From positions 79,415,214-79,479,213 of the forward strand of contig OX457027.1 in the NCBI GenBank assembly GCA_949752745.1: a stretch of 64,000 nt of DNA, written 5' to 3'. The position numbers were made by a program, and so were the translations under genes. Below are positions 55,443 to 64,000 of the stretch, piece by piece. Position 1 is the stretch's first letter, and each line of letters begins with the position of its first letter. This stretch comes from Protula sp. h YS-2021 (taxonomy: Eukaryota > Annelida > Polychaeta > Sabellida > Serpulidae). The notes beneath the pieces are model-generated. The model did not search any database and was not told the origin of the DNA. It saw only the letters and a list, made by a program, of their open reading frames with translations.

Positions 55443-56516
55443 TTACATGTATGTTTTCATGAGATGTTTGCTAAATCGCGGAGTGATCTCGTTGAAACCA
55501 TCCAGAAAGGCTGTTGGTAAACCGTCTGTTAGAGATTGTCTCATGACGATCACTAAAAAATCTCCTCGTTTGCGACTTCCAATTATCCATTGGAAGAGCA
55601 TTGACATGGTGAAATATCCTTTTTCATAGAGGTAGGCCATCATCTCGTACACCTTAATACGTTCTTCAAGGTACTTGAAGCCATGTAGCATGACCTTTGC
55701 ATATTTGGAATCGCGATCCTCATCAACACACTTTGGCGCCGGTAGACATAATGTCTTAAAAAGTTCCTCATGAAGACTTCTAATAAGTTGAACGAAACGT
55801 CTGGTCATGGCTTCGGAGAACTGTGGCTCTGACGCGGGAACATGCTCTATGTTTCCTTCTAGCATGTAGATAAGCTGAATGACAGTGTTCACTTCTTCCG
55901 TTAGGTATATGTATGTGTGTTGGTCGAAAAAGCCTTCTTCACATAAGCACCATAAAATGTTACAATCTATCAGAGGAATCACTGCTTGAAAGTTCCGTTT
56001 CAACAGCGTGACGTCTTCTTCAGTAACAGGAATACTTTTGCTCAATTCGAATTTAGATTTGAGCTGCTTTTCATCGTCGTCGCTGTCGTCATTGTCGTCA
56101 TTGTCGTCATTGTCGCCATTGTCGTCATCGTCGTCGTCACCGTCGTCATCGCTTGACATGACCACTTCTTCCTCCTCAAGATGCTCTAGATGAGCCTGCA
56201 ACTTTGTACTAAGTGGTTTGGCGCTACCATTTACAAGCGCATTGGCAACCCAGAACGGGTAGTCAGATCCCTCGGGATCGGGCATTGCTTGCTGTACTGG
56301 CTGTACTTCTTCAGGCCTAGTTTGCTGTACTGTAGACACGGCTGACGGAGCCCCTAATGCTTCCTCCAAGGCTTTTTCAGCTTCTTTTAGTGTACTTAGG
56401 AAGGCAGCAGTCTCCTCTGCAGTTAAAACTGCATCTGTAAAAGCCATTGTTTCATTGCTGAACAGGTTATCAATTTCCATGTTGTTAGCCGTTGCTGCGT
56501 TTCGAGACGTGTCCAT
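55443..56516 (-). CDS. Acidic protein with two death-fold (CARD-like) segments (357 aa)
   Basis: The ATG at 56516 is the last codon of the right inverted repeat and is preferred; an upstream in-frame ATG (56534) is wholly inside the repeat. Residues 1-100 are Ala/Glu-rich. A long Asp run (about 122-150) follows. The rest contains two similar helical blocks: ILWCLCEEGFFDQHTYIYL...VIQLIYML and MMAYLYEKGYFTMSMLFQWI...FLVIVMRQ, with SLTDGLPTAFLDGF at the end. The spacing L..G.FT....I........L...L...G...F..F resembles CARD/death-fold domains used in apoptosis and innate immune signalling. Interference with host cell death is inferred and unproven. The resemblance needs structural confirmation. Confidence 0.5.
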   Translation of the reverse strand: MDTSRNAATANNMEIDNLFSNETMAFTDAVLTAEETAAFLSTLKEAEKALEEALGAPSAVSTVQQTRPEEVQPVQQAMPDPEGSDYPFWVANALVNGSAKPLSTKLQAHLEHLEEEEVVMSSDDDGDDDDDDNGDNDDNDDNDDSDDDEKQLKSKFELSKSIPVTEEDVTLLKRNFQAVIPLIDCNILWCLCEEGFFDQHTYIYLTEEVNTVIQLIYMLEGNIEHVPASEPQFSEAMTRRFVQLIRSLHEELFKTLCLPAPKCVDEDRDSKYAKVMLHGFKYLEERIKVYEMMAYLYEKGYFTMSMLFQWIIGSRKRGDFLVIVMRQSLTDGLPTAFLDGFNEITPRFSKHLMKTYM

Positions 56517-56853
56517 GATGGTTTGGCAATGCAATGATTAGAGTGGTGTCAACCAGGCCTTTTTAAACTACTGACGGTGAGCCGTGAGCCAGCGGTGTAA
56601 AAAGTAGCCGGGAGGGGGGGGGGGGGCTCACTAGGTTGCTGGGCCGGGGGGGGGGTCGGTCCATAGTATGTCCCGAGGGGGGGGGGGTCCCATAATATTT
56701 GATTCTCTACCAGGGGGGGGGGGTCCCATAATATTTGATTCTCTACCAGGGGGGGGGGTCCCATAAAATTTGAGTCTCTACCAGGGGGGGGGGTATGACG
56801 TCACAAAGTGCAGTGGTTCTCTCATGCAGTGGTTCTCTCGTTTCTCAACTACT
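56514..56853 (-). repeat. Polinton right terminal inverted repeat (~340 bp)
   Basis: Reverse complement of 40984-41348, with changed copy number of the C/G-tract units and a degraded TATA (TTTAAAAA at 56560-56567). The small open frame at 56549-56764 is a translation of these repeats. Confidence 0.93.
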
Positions 56854-56859
56854 CTCCTG
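56854..56859. repeat. Polinton target-site duplication, right (CTCCTG)
   Basis: Identical to 40978-40983. Confidence 0.93.
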
Positions 56860-56935
56860 TTGTTTTAGTTAAACAAATGCAGTTGGTGCCTATGCGTTTT
56901 GTACACTTCACATTTTATCTGTAGCAGTGCGCTAC

Positions 56936-56942
56936 TTCTTTT

Positions 56943-57007
<65 letters not shown>

Positions 57008-57125
57008 TTCTTCTTCTTCTTCTTCTTCTTTCTTCTTCTTCTTCTTCTTCTTCTTCTTCTTCTTCTTCTTTTTCTTCTTCTTCTTGTTCTTCTTCTTCTT
57101 CTTTTCCTTCTTCTTCCTCTTCTTA
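56936..57125. repeat. (TTTC)n/(TTC)n microsatellite
   Basis: A long pyrimidine-strand repeat of TTTC then TTC units. The Lys/Arg-rich and Phe/Ser-rich frames across it are artefacts. Confidence 0.95.
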
Positions 57126-57523
57126 AGCTGGACAGTTGTACAAAGTAGAGAGACAAACTTTGTTTCAACTTCCATTTTCAACCTATCCGCAACATCGGAT
57201 AATCGACGTCTATCCAGCGTCGGAAGGTAGACGTTGTTTCGACTTCCATAAACAACCAAAACCCGACTCTGATCCAACGCCGGGGGCGACGTCAATCCAA
57301 TCAATGTTTATGAAACGTTGCAATGTTTCCTGGGGTGCTGTAGAATTATGTTATCGCTTACCATGAGAGAATGTGAAATTTTAGAATTTGAATTTTGGAA
57401 ACTGTCAGTTGAAAATGACTCAGCGACTTTGGATAGGCCCCGATGTCAGAGCAACGTAGGGGTTTGATTGATTATTGAAAAAGAAACAAAGTCTACCTGC
57501 CGACGTTGGATAGATGTCGATTC
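57126..57523. repeat. Dispersed repeat with inverted arms (GACGTC... type)
   Basis: 57185-57265 (TCGGATAATCGACGTCTATC, GGTAGACGTTGTTTCGACTT) is matched in reverse complement by 57465-57523 and, more closely, by 62795-62882. It looks like a MITE-type repeat into which the Tc1 element below has inserted or which it abuts. Confidence 0.6.
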
Positions 57524-58628
57524 TATACTATAGGTCAAAAGTTATTTATATTTTGGTTTCGCGGGGTGTGGATTTGTCTGGTTGGTACGAAAAAGAAAGA
57601 AAAGAATGAAATATGTAATTTCAAACTTGTTACTCACGTTTTGATTACTATAACAAAAAAAAAAAAACAATATTTATCAACAACAGCAGAAGCTGTAAAC
57701 TGGCATGGGTGAGACTTAAAAATTCACAACGAATGTCACACTATATAATGTGTATGTCTCCCTCTAGCCTGGACACATTTAATGGACCGCTTGCGCATAC
57801 TGCTTATCAGATGATCGATTGAGCGTTGAGGGACCCGTATCCATTCTTCCTGTAGTATGACCCGCAGGTCAGCTAAAGTGGAATCGGGCGTTAATCGGTC
57901 CGCTACGGTGCGTCCTAAGTTATCCCAAAGGTGTTCGATGCGGGCCATTCCATACGCTCAAGTCCATGCTCATCGAGGAAGGTGTCAACGCAAAAGGCCC
58001 TGTGTGGTCGCGCATTTTCATCTTGAAGGATAAAATCGTTGCCGATTGCCCCGGGATATGGAAGAACATGTGGCTGAAGAACTTCATCGATGTAGCGCTG
58101 TGCAGTGAGGGTTCCGTTGGTAAAAACGATATCCGTTCGCCCACCAATCGAAATTCCGGCCAATATCATTACACTACCACGTCGATATGCATCTCATTCA
58201 GCAATGTGTGTAGCCATAAGACGTTCACCTCGTCGTCTCCACACTACGCAATCGACCATCAGACACCGATAAGTAAAACCCGACCTCTCTCGCCCGAAAA
58301 CAGTACATTGCCCCAATCTCCCGAAACTTATTGCTGGTTGGGAAACGCCCAAGTCTATCGCAACTTCTCTTAGAGTTCTGCCAGCCTGTAGTTGGCCAAT
58401 TGCACTTGCCCGCTGCATTTGGGTGAGCCGCCGGACCATTTTTTCCCCGATGACAGATGTAACTCAATATTGTCACCAAAATGCTTATGTATCTCATGTT
58501 TGTCTGTGTACACAACATCGTTTGGGTTTCGCGACAATCAACGCGAATTTTCATACCTTGTTACATACAGTCGCCATAGACAACGCATGGGCCGCCGAAA
58601 ATATAAATAACTTTTGACTTATAGTATA
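57524..58628 (-). mobile_element. Tc1/mariner element, internally deleted
   Basis: Inverted ends of about 30 bp (TATACTATAGGTCAAAAGTT on the left; TATACTATAAGTCAAAAGTT in reverse complement on the right) continue into ATTTATATTTT. TA dinucleotides lie at both borders, as expected for Tc1/mariner targets. The 1.1-kb length and broken transposase make it non-autonomous. Confidence 0.85.
57736..58439 (-). pseudogene. Tc1-like transposase, deleted and frameshifted
   Basis: Minus-strand blocks: the helix-turn-helix start (RLTQMQRASAIGQLQAGRTL, VSQPAIS) at 58439-58325; a jump into CVVWRRRGERL; the catalytic block GGRTDIVFTNGTL...YIDEVLQPHVLPYPGAIG with LQDENARPHRA; and the end IEHLWDNLGR. Roughly 80 residues between the DNA-binding domain and the catalytic core are missing. 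Frame changes occur near 58200 and 57945. The enzyme would have cut and pasted the element. Confidence 0.88.
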
Positions 58629-59259
58629 TAATGTCTAATGAATGCTGAGAAAAGTTTGCAAAAGGGAGTCGAAACAATGTCTATCTGCGTGTGTGTATAG
58701 ACATCGGGAGAGCGACGTCGCAGTATTGCTGCAACATTCGGCGATTTCTCGGTTCTTACAGAAACAACTTTTGGAATTTAAAAAATCCCGACAAAGATAT
58801 GGAGAGCGAGAGAGAAAGAAAGAGATTCATGGAATGCTTTTTAAAGAAACGTATCCGTGACAATATGCCTGCTGACAATTCGAAGTGACAATGTGCCTAG
58901 CAACAGTACCGCTGGCGAAAATTCGCCCGTCAACGATTCGTCTGAACTGATCGAATAGCGCGACAATTCATATGGGTATCTGAATCATACAGAGCGCATT
59001 TGTTTTGTGAAAAAAAAACTTTGAGATTTTTTTTAGTGGAACTTTTGCTTTGACCCGTTCGCTTGTCATTATCTCTTTTTCAAAACTGTATTTTTTGTTG
59101 TTGTAAAACCACATCTTTTTATACACATTTGTTGATACAAAAGCATCTTCGGATTAAGAGCTGATTCCAGTTCACATAAAAGGGATTTTCGTCCATTGCA
59201 GCATGGCATTTTGACAGCAAATGATAGCGATACAATATCACTTTGTTTACGCCCTGTAC
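58629..59259. other. Intergenic, nothing recognised
   Basis: Short frames at 58642-58888 are not recognised and overlap one another in different frames. No RNA gene or element ends are seen. Confidence 0.4.
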
Positions 59260-59410
59260 GTATTGTCGCTTGGCGCGTTGTCACTGGGCATATTGTCGCC
59301 GGGCGTATTGTCGCTAGGCGTGTTGTCGCTGGGGGCGTTGTCACTGGGCATATTGTCGCCGGGCGTATTGTCGTTAGGAGTATTGTTGCTAGGCGTATTG
59401 TGCCATTGTC
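59260..59410. repeat. 15-bp minisatellite, about ten copies
   Basis: Units such as GTATTGTCGCTAGGC and GCGTTGTCACTGGGC follow one another without spacing. Because 15 is a multiple of 3, both strands stay open and give Leu-Ser-x-Gly-Val and Thr-Ile-x-x-Ala type repeats; these are not genes. Confidence 0.9.
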
Positions 59411-59806
59411 GGGATACCTAAGATACAATCAACCCAGTCTCCAGTGTTAAGTCAACACTTTGCTTTTGGTAAAGATTTTATGAGCCAGAAGGATCGATTT
59501 CCGGTTTGCGCCTACCCTGGCTTTTGACTTGTTACATCTGGATGGGACCGGATATAGTTCCGGTCCCACAAACACCACATCTGCGCCGTGGCGGTAGTTC
59601 AATTTTTGTTAACTTCAAAGGAATGCACTACAACCATTACGATAAAAATTTCAATTCTGGATGCCTCGAAAGCAGCGGTTGCAAACTACAGTTATGATAT
59701 TTATAGGAAGATAATGAAGAACACTATTGATAACCTACATAACCTCTAGCATAAAACTTAATAAGCTATCTATGATTTGTGTCAAAACAAGATTTATTTT
59801 AAAAGT
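59411..59806. other. Intergenic, nothing recognised
   Basis: One short frame (59506-59697) is present without recognisable features. Confidence 0.4.
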
Positions 59807-59815
59807 CACATTTTG
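59807..59815. repeat. Target-site duplication, left (CACATTTTG)
   Basis: Repeated exactly at 60613-60621, on the other side of the inverted-repeat element. Confidence 0.65.
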
Positions 59816-60612
59816 TGAATGCCGGTCACCTGCCCACTCCCGGACACCTGCCCCCCCCCCCCTCGTTTTGTTAACCGGTCAACTACCCCCTAGGAAATCC
59901 GCCCCCCCCCCCCTCCTTCAGCGGTTAAGATTTTCGTTTAGTGGAATAAATATGCATTATAAAAGTGTTGTTTTTTTATTTGCTTTCATTACATGGTTAT
60001 AACATATAATCTCAATGAGATCAATCAAAAGTTTTGATTACATTCATTAATACTCCCTTAAGTGAGCATCGCTCGGTACTGAGATGGCATCGCGGATTAA
60101 GTGGAGTGGCATCGACCCAGAGCTAGAGGTCAGCGAAGGATATAAGCCTTTTGAAATGTTGTCCTAACTTGAAAAACCTGTGAAGTTTCAATTTCAGTTG
60201 CGTGAATCGACCTCACAAGTTTCAAAGTGATAGCACTTCCAATAATATTAAAAAAGATCATATAAAACTCTGTCAACTTAGAATTCTAATTAAACGAACG
60301 TTAACTCCCCCCCCCCTTTTATATGAGAAAGGGTACCTAAGGTAGCGACGGAAAGTTGTGGGGGGGGGGGGGTGGTACCTGGCTTAGATGCAGCGGTCAA
60401 ATATTTTTATTGAAACATACAGTGAAATAGCCCATTCACATGCCCACAGGCTGAGGGTTACTACCTGCATGTCACTTGAGGGGGGGGGGGGGCAGATGAC
60501 CGGGGGTCAGTTGTCCTGGATGGTAGGGGGTAGGCAGTTGACCGGATTTACAAAACAGGGGAGAGGAAAAGTGTCTGGGGACAGGTGTCCGGGGGAGCAA
60601 GTGACCATTTAC
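59816..60612. mobile_element. ~800-bp inverted-repeat element with G/C tracts
   Basis: The left end (GAATGCCGGTCACCTGCC, CGGACACCTGCC, C tract, GTTTTGTTAACCGGTCAACT) is matched in reverse complement at the right end (AAATGGTCACTTGCTCC, CGGACACCTGTCC, CTGTTTTGTAAATCCGGTC). Arms are about 110-150 bp with CACCTG and CCGGTCAACT units. The centre has no coding frame. A 9-bp duplication flanks it, in the 8-9-bp range of hAT-, P- or Mutator-type transposition (class not determined). Confidence 0.7.
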
Positions 60613-60621
60613 CACATTTTG
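60613..60621. repeat. Target-site duplication, right (CACATTTTG)
   Basis: Identical to 59807-59815. Confidence 0.65.
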
Positions 60622-60638
60622 TACATTCTCAACGTAAG

Positions 60639-61039
60639 CCGGTCTTTTCTGTGGCTTTCGTTTTGTTACATTCTTTGAACTTTTTGTTCTCGGGAAATGG
60701 CATCCAAGCTAAAGAAATCTGTGTTAGATCTCTGCTCAAATGAAAGACCTCGAGTTTATCGGAGTGTTATCATCAAAGAATTCTCATATCACAACTCTTT
60801 AGATACGGGAAAGGTTAATTCATCTCCAGTGTTTAAAGAGATTACAGATCAAATTAATATTCACACACACATGTCATTTCAAATGCTATTTTGTTTTTTT
60901 TCTTAACTCGAAAACAAAATTCATGCGTTCTTGATTTTTTCGAATTGAGGAAAAGCTACCAGGCCGCCATGTCTAAATTTATTTTAAAGACGCCGGTCTT
61001 TTCTGTGGCTTTCGTTTTGTTACATTCTTTGAACTTTTT
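60639..61039 (+). repeat. 47-bp direct repeat pair, 354 bp apart
   Basis: A 47-bp block beginning CCGGTCTTTTCTGTGGCTTT at 60639-60685 recurs at 60993-61039. Between them lies a 69-codon frame (60697-60906, MASKLKKSVLDLCSNERPRV) of protein-like composition but unknown identity. It could be a fragment of an exon or element gene bounded by a duplicated leader. Confidence 0.6.
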
Positions 61040-61859
61040 CTTCTTGAACTTTTATCCTACAGGTTACTTACACATGAAGTGCTAATTAACATAAACGCTG
61101 AAAGATTGCAAACTTGCGAGGCCAGATCTAAAATGATCTATGAATTAAAAAAAAAACAACAACTGAAATTATTTCAGTATCAGCTGCTTGGTATAAAAAA
61201 TGTTCTCTTCTAATGTTATTTATTTAAACCTTGCTATTGTTGAGAGATGCGGAAGTGTATATCGGCCATCTTGTGAAGCATTTTTCATCACGTTGTCACA
61301 ATTTGGCTAAAAGCTTATATGGGTTTCTATGAGTATTTTGAACACGATTCAGATTAAGGAAGTGTTTGGAGACCAGCATGTTTGACTGAGACCATTTTGT
61401 TTTGGGGGGAGGGGGGGGGCACTCGCGTAAATGTACGGATGGTGCGTGTTTATGGCTTTTAAAAGGACCCCTCAACGCGGAGTGATAAGCTTGGAATAAT
61501 TCCCCCTTTTTAACCAAACGCGGAGCGTATTTATGAGAGAATCCCTTTTTGTTCGACCGCCCCTCCAGTGCCTCCACCCCACACCTTTAACGAAATCAGC
61601 ATTCGCGCGGGCTAAGACTGGCCCCCAAATTACACATCTCCGCGTTTATTTTTTGAACAGGAATGGTAATACATATGATACTAAGTGCTCCGCTCCCCCA
61701 CGCCCCTCCCCGGCCTTTTTGTTTGACATAATTTTTCCCAAGCAGTCCACTTGCGGGTTTTTTCCTGGATGATTATTGGACATTTTCGTTTTGGGTCATA
61801 ATCTAAGACATCACAAATATATTTGATGCACTATATTCTTTAATATCCCCAATTACACT
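61040..61859. other. Intergenic with G tract, nothing recognised
   Basis: Includes a G-rich run near 61395-61418. The short frames at 61296-61577 and 61533-61772 are Pro-rich and unsupported. Confidence 0.4.
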
Positions 61860-61866
61860 CATCACT
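61860..61866. repeat. Target-site duplication, left (CATCACT)
   Basis: Repeated exactly at 62687-62693. Confidence 0.7.
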
Positions 61867-62686
61867 GGGTGTCCGGAAAAATGGCACCGGAAAAAATGGC
61901 ACCGGTAAAAATAGCACCAGAAAAAATGGCACTGGAAAATATGGCACCGGAAAAAATGGCACTTTTGAAACAACGGAAAAAATGGCACCTTTGTTTCTTA
62001 CATTTTCTAATATTTTATTTACTTCACTTCATACCTTAGCAATAGAAAAGTCTTGCATATTACATATTTTACATAAAATTATAAATTAAATTTCACTTAA
62101 TTTTCATTTATCATTTATTTATTACAAGGACCATAGTTTAGATAAAAATGTTCTCTTCAAGTATACTGCGTACGATTTATATAATTCACCGAATTATTTC
62201 CATTTTAACTGTTTACCATAAAATTTCAGCATTTCTGAGTAAAACACTGCAATATACAAGCGTTTATTTAAGAAGTATATCAAAGAGATGTCTAGAGTTG
62301 AGGGGAAAGGAACCCTGTGGACACGTCCGGGAAACGTTCAGGGTAAGGCTAAAGGACCATAAAGGAACCCCAGTGAACTATACTATTCCACATTTCCATA
62401 GATAAAACGTTACGTAAAAATTCATCACGTGCTAACGTAAATGTGTATCGAGTTGTTTGTATAACTTTTAAAAATTAGTCCTTGATATATGAAATGATTC
62501 TTTTTTTAACTGAAATTCTTTTTTTTTTATTCAGGGTTTAATATACATATGATAGAAAATAAAAGTGCCATTTTTTCCGTATGTTCAAAAGTGCCATTTT
62601 TTCCGGTGCCATTTTTTCCAGTGCTATTTTTGCCGGTGCCATTTTTTCCGGTGCCCTTTTTTCCAGTGCCATTTTTTCCTACACCC
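61867..62686. mobile_element. 820-bp fold-back element with 16-bp arm units
   Basis: The ends are inverted: GGGTGTCCGGAAAAATGGC on the left and, in reverse complement, GGGTGTAGGAAAAAATGGC on the right. Each arm (61867-61995 and 62560-62686) is a row of ~16-bp GGAAAAAATGGCACC units, opposite in orientation. The AT-rich centre (~560 bp) has one 85-codon frame (62148-62405) without recognisable features. The perfect 7-bp duplication CATCACT shows it inserted as a unit. Non-autonomous. Confidence 0.8.
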
Positions 62687-62693
62687 CATCACT
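62687..62693. repeat. Target-site duplication, right (CATCACT)
   Basis: Identical to 61860-61866. Confidence 0.7.
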
Positions 62694-64000
62694 GACACCC
62701 CCACTCCCACCTTCATCCCCCTTCGCCTATTTTCCAAAGGCAGCTCTTTGAACACAACGCTTAACGGAAACATTCTGTGACGTCACACAGTGTTTGGGAT
62801 TTGGTTGATCATAGAAATCGAAACAACATCTGCCTAACGGCGCGTGATAAACGTCGATTATCCGACGCTTAAACAATGTTACGAAAAGGTTGCAAATAGT
62901 CAAAAGTAAAAAAAAAATAGTTGTATAATCGTCGGGAAAATATTAATCCAGAATCGCCCTCTGGACAGTAACAACATAGGATATGTATCAAGTAAGCTCT
63001 CAGCTATTATGAGTATTTTTGTCAAGGGGAGCCGGGAAAAACTTGCCAGCTGCTGAAACTGCCATATTTTGTGTCCGCAGTTTTGGTCTATTTTCGATGC
63101 GACCGGTAATAGCCTCCGGTGATCAATAATATGATAAGGTTGTTGTTAACGGGCTTCTGTATAAGGTTGCATCAAATACTTTGATTAAACGTCGGAGAAA
63201 GGTTTTAGTTGCGACCAAAAGCAACGTCTAAACAACATTGTTTATTCAATATCCATTCATTTGTGCCAAAGACGTTGATTAGAAGTTGATCTATGGTCGC
63301 CACCAAACACAACAAAATTACAGCCAGTTTTGTCGGGCCGGACACACGGACGTTGCTTGGCGTCGGAATGTTAGCTGGGCAAGACCATCGATCGTTGCCG
63401 CACGACAAATCTGGCGGGACTACCTCGCAAAATAATGGAATTGCGGTACTTCGCTCAGTCGTGATCTATTAATGTATAGAAGAACTAAGCTACAATATAG
63501 CGAACAGCAAATGTGTATTAAAACCATCTTAAAACTATGACGTTAACGCATGTTTCCATGATTAATCTATGACGTGTTGTGAGCAATTTTTTTAAATAGC
63601 CAGGTCGAGAATAGAATTTTTTTATTTTATGAAGACATTTAAGAAATCTTCAGCCAAGTTTTCCTTGTTCTGTTTCGAAGATTGGGCCTGCTACAGGCTA
63701 TACTGCACAATCGTTTCAAATCTGTTTATATATACAAAACAAATTCATTAAAAATGTTGTTCTTTCCAAAAAAATCTTCAGGTCGAAATGCCTTTTGAAA
63801 AAAAATCGAAACACAAAACAGAAAAAAGATCAAGGAAACAAAATGAAAAAAAAAACAGTTAACTAAATTAGCGTCTATAAATAGAACAAATGATCAAACT
63901 GTTATCTTAACAAAGCCATGTGGGACTGATAGAAAAAGATTTGCTCGTTGGCCATGTTCGCAAGATGCCCAACTAATGTGTTTACTGCAACTTAGCAAAA
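62694..64000. other. Intergenic; inverted copy of the 57.2-kb repeat at 62795-62882
   Basis: 62795-62882 is the reverse complement of 57185-57265 (AAACGTCGATTATCCGACGCT). Further related ACGT-rich motifs lie at 63180-63370. No coding region is supported; the last 400 bp are A/T-rich with homopolymer runs. Confidence 0.5.

Larger units (their letters stand above)
40984..56853. mobile_element. Intact Polinton/Maverick, 15.87 kb
   Basis: It is bounded by inverted repeats starting with AG (AGTAGTTGAGAAACGAG) and by an exact 6-bp target duplication. It contains all hallmark Polinton genes in open frames: protein-primed PolB, retroviral-type integrase with chromodomain, packaging ATPase, adenovirus-type protease, and major and minor jelly-roll capsid proteins. 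Plus-strand genes (42.8-48.0 kb) converge on minus-strand genes (56.5-48.1 kb). Perfect target duplications and intact frames imply recent insertion. Capsid, protease and ATPase genes imply that virions could form, as proposed for this family; that is inference here. Confidence 0.97.

Noticed and set aside
56899..57304. Lys/Arg-rich and Phe/Ser-rich open frames
   Set aside because: They translate the TTTC/TTC microsatellite in several frames.
59069..59450. Thr/Ala/Pro-rich and Leu/Gly/Val-rich repeat proteins on opposite strands
   Set aside because: A 15-bp minisatellite keeps all frames open; there is no start context or conserved flank.

Overview
The window is AT-rich metazoan DNA with no bacterial-style gene organisation. 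It is packed with transposable elements, short inverted-repeat elements, minisatellites and microsatellites. The repeat style and element mix (Polinton/Maverick, Ty3/gypsy, DIRS, Tc1, fold-back elements) suggest a marine invertebrate, plausibly a bivalve mollusc; this is inference. Only one probable host exon is visible (37.74-38.00 kb), a secreted-protein exon ending at a consensus splice donor.

The centrepiece is an apparently complete Polinton/Maverick at 40984-56853 (15.87 kb). It has terminal inverted repeats of about 365 and 340 bp that begin AGTAGTTGAG, and is flanked by a perfect 6-bp target duplication (CTCCTG). The plus strand carries a protein-primed family B DNA polymerase and four small proteins that look like a PC4-type ssDNA-binding family. 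The minus strand carries, in transcription order from the right end: an acidic protein with two death-fold (CARD-like) segments, a PC4-like plus zinc-cluster protein, two small unknown proteins, a chromodomain integrase, a packaging ATPase, two conserved small proteins, a short protein with an MG start and a CCCC cluster, the minor capsid protein, a basic amphipathic core-like protein, the major capsid protein and an adenovirus-type protease. All reading frames are intact and most minus-strand genes touch by 1-16 bp, commonly as ATGA. TATA boxes mark at least four promoters. The set covers replication (PolB, ssDNA binding), integration, capsid building, packaging and maturation, so it looks like a young, virus-like element.

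A second, older Polinton of a different lineage lies 5 kb away in opposite orientation (28.7-35.7 kb). It keeps broken minor capsid, core-like, major capsid, protease and polymerase N-terminal pieces. It has lost the polymerase palm, ATPase and integrase, and is interrupted by two inverted-repeat insertions.

Other regions: 0-12.2 kb holds two clusters of a ~2-kb repeat and no gene. 12.9-16.9 kb is a frame-broken Ty3/gypsy element on the minus strand. 17.06-20.7 kb is another Gag-like fragment split by a 2.9-kb fold-back element with a 6-bp target duplication. 21.7-24.2 kb contains a DIRS-like reverse transcriptase/RNase H remnant with a mutated active site. 25.7-27.9 kb contains a nested palindrome and a ~138-bp tandem array. 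57.5-58.6 kb is a deleted Tc1/mariner. 59.8-62.7 kb contains two short inverted-repeat elements with 9-bp and 7-bp target duplications. No tRNA, rRNA or CRISPR was recognised.
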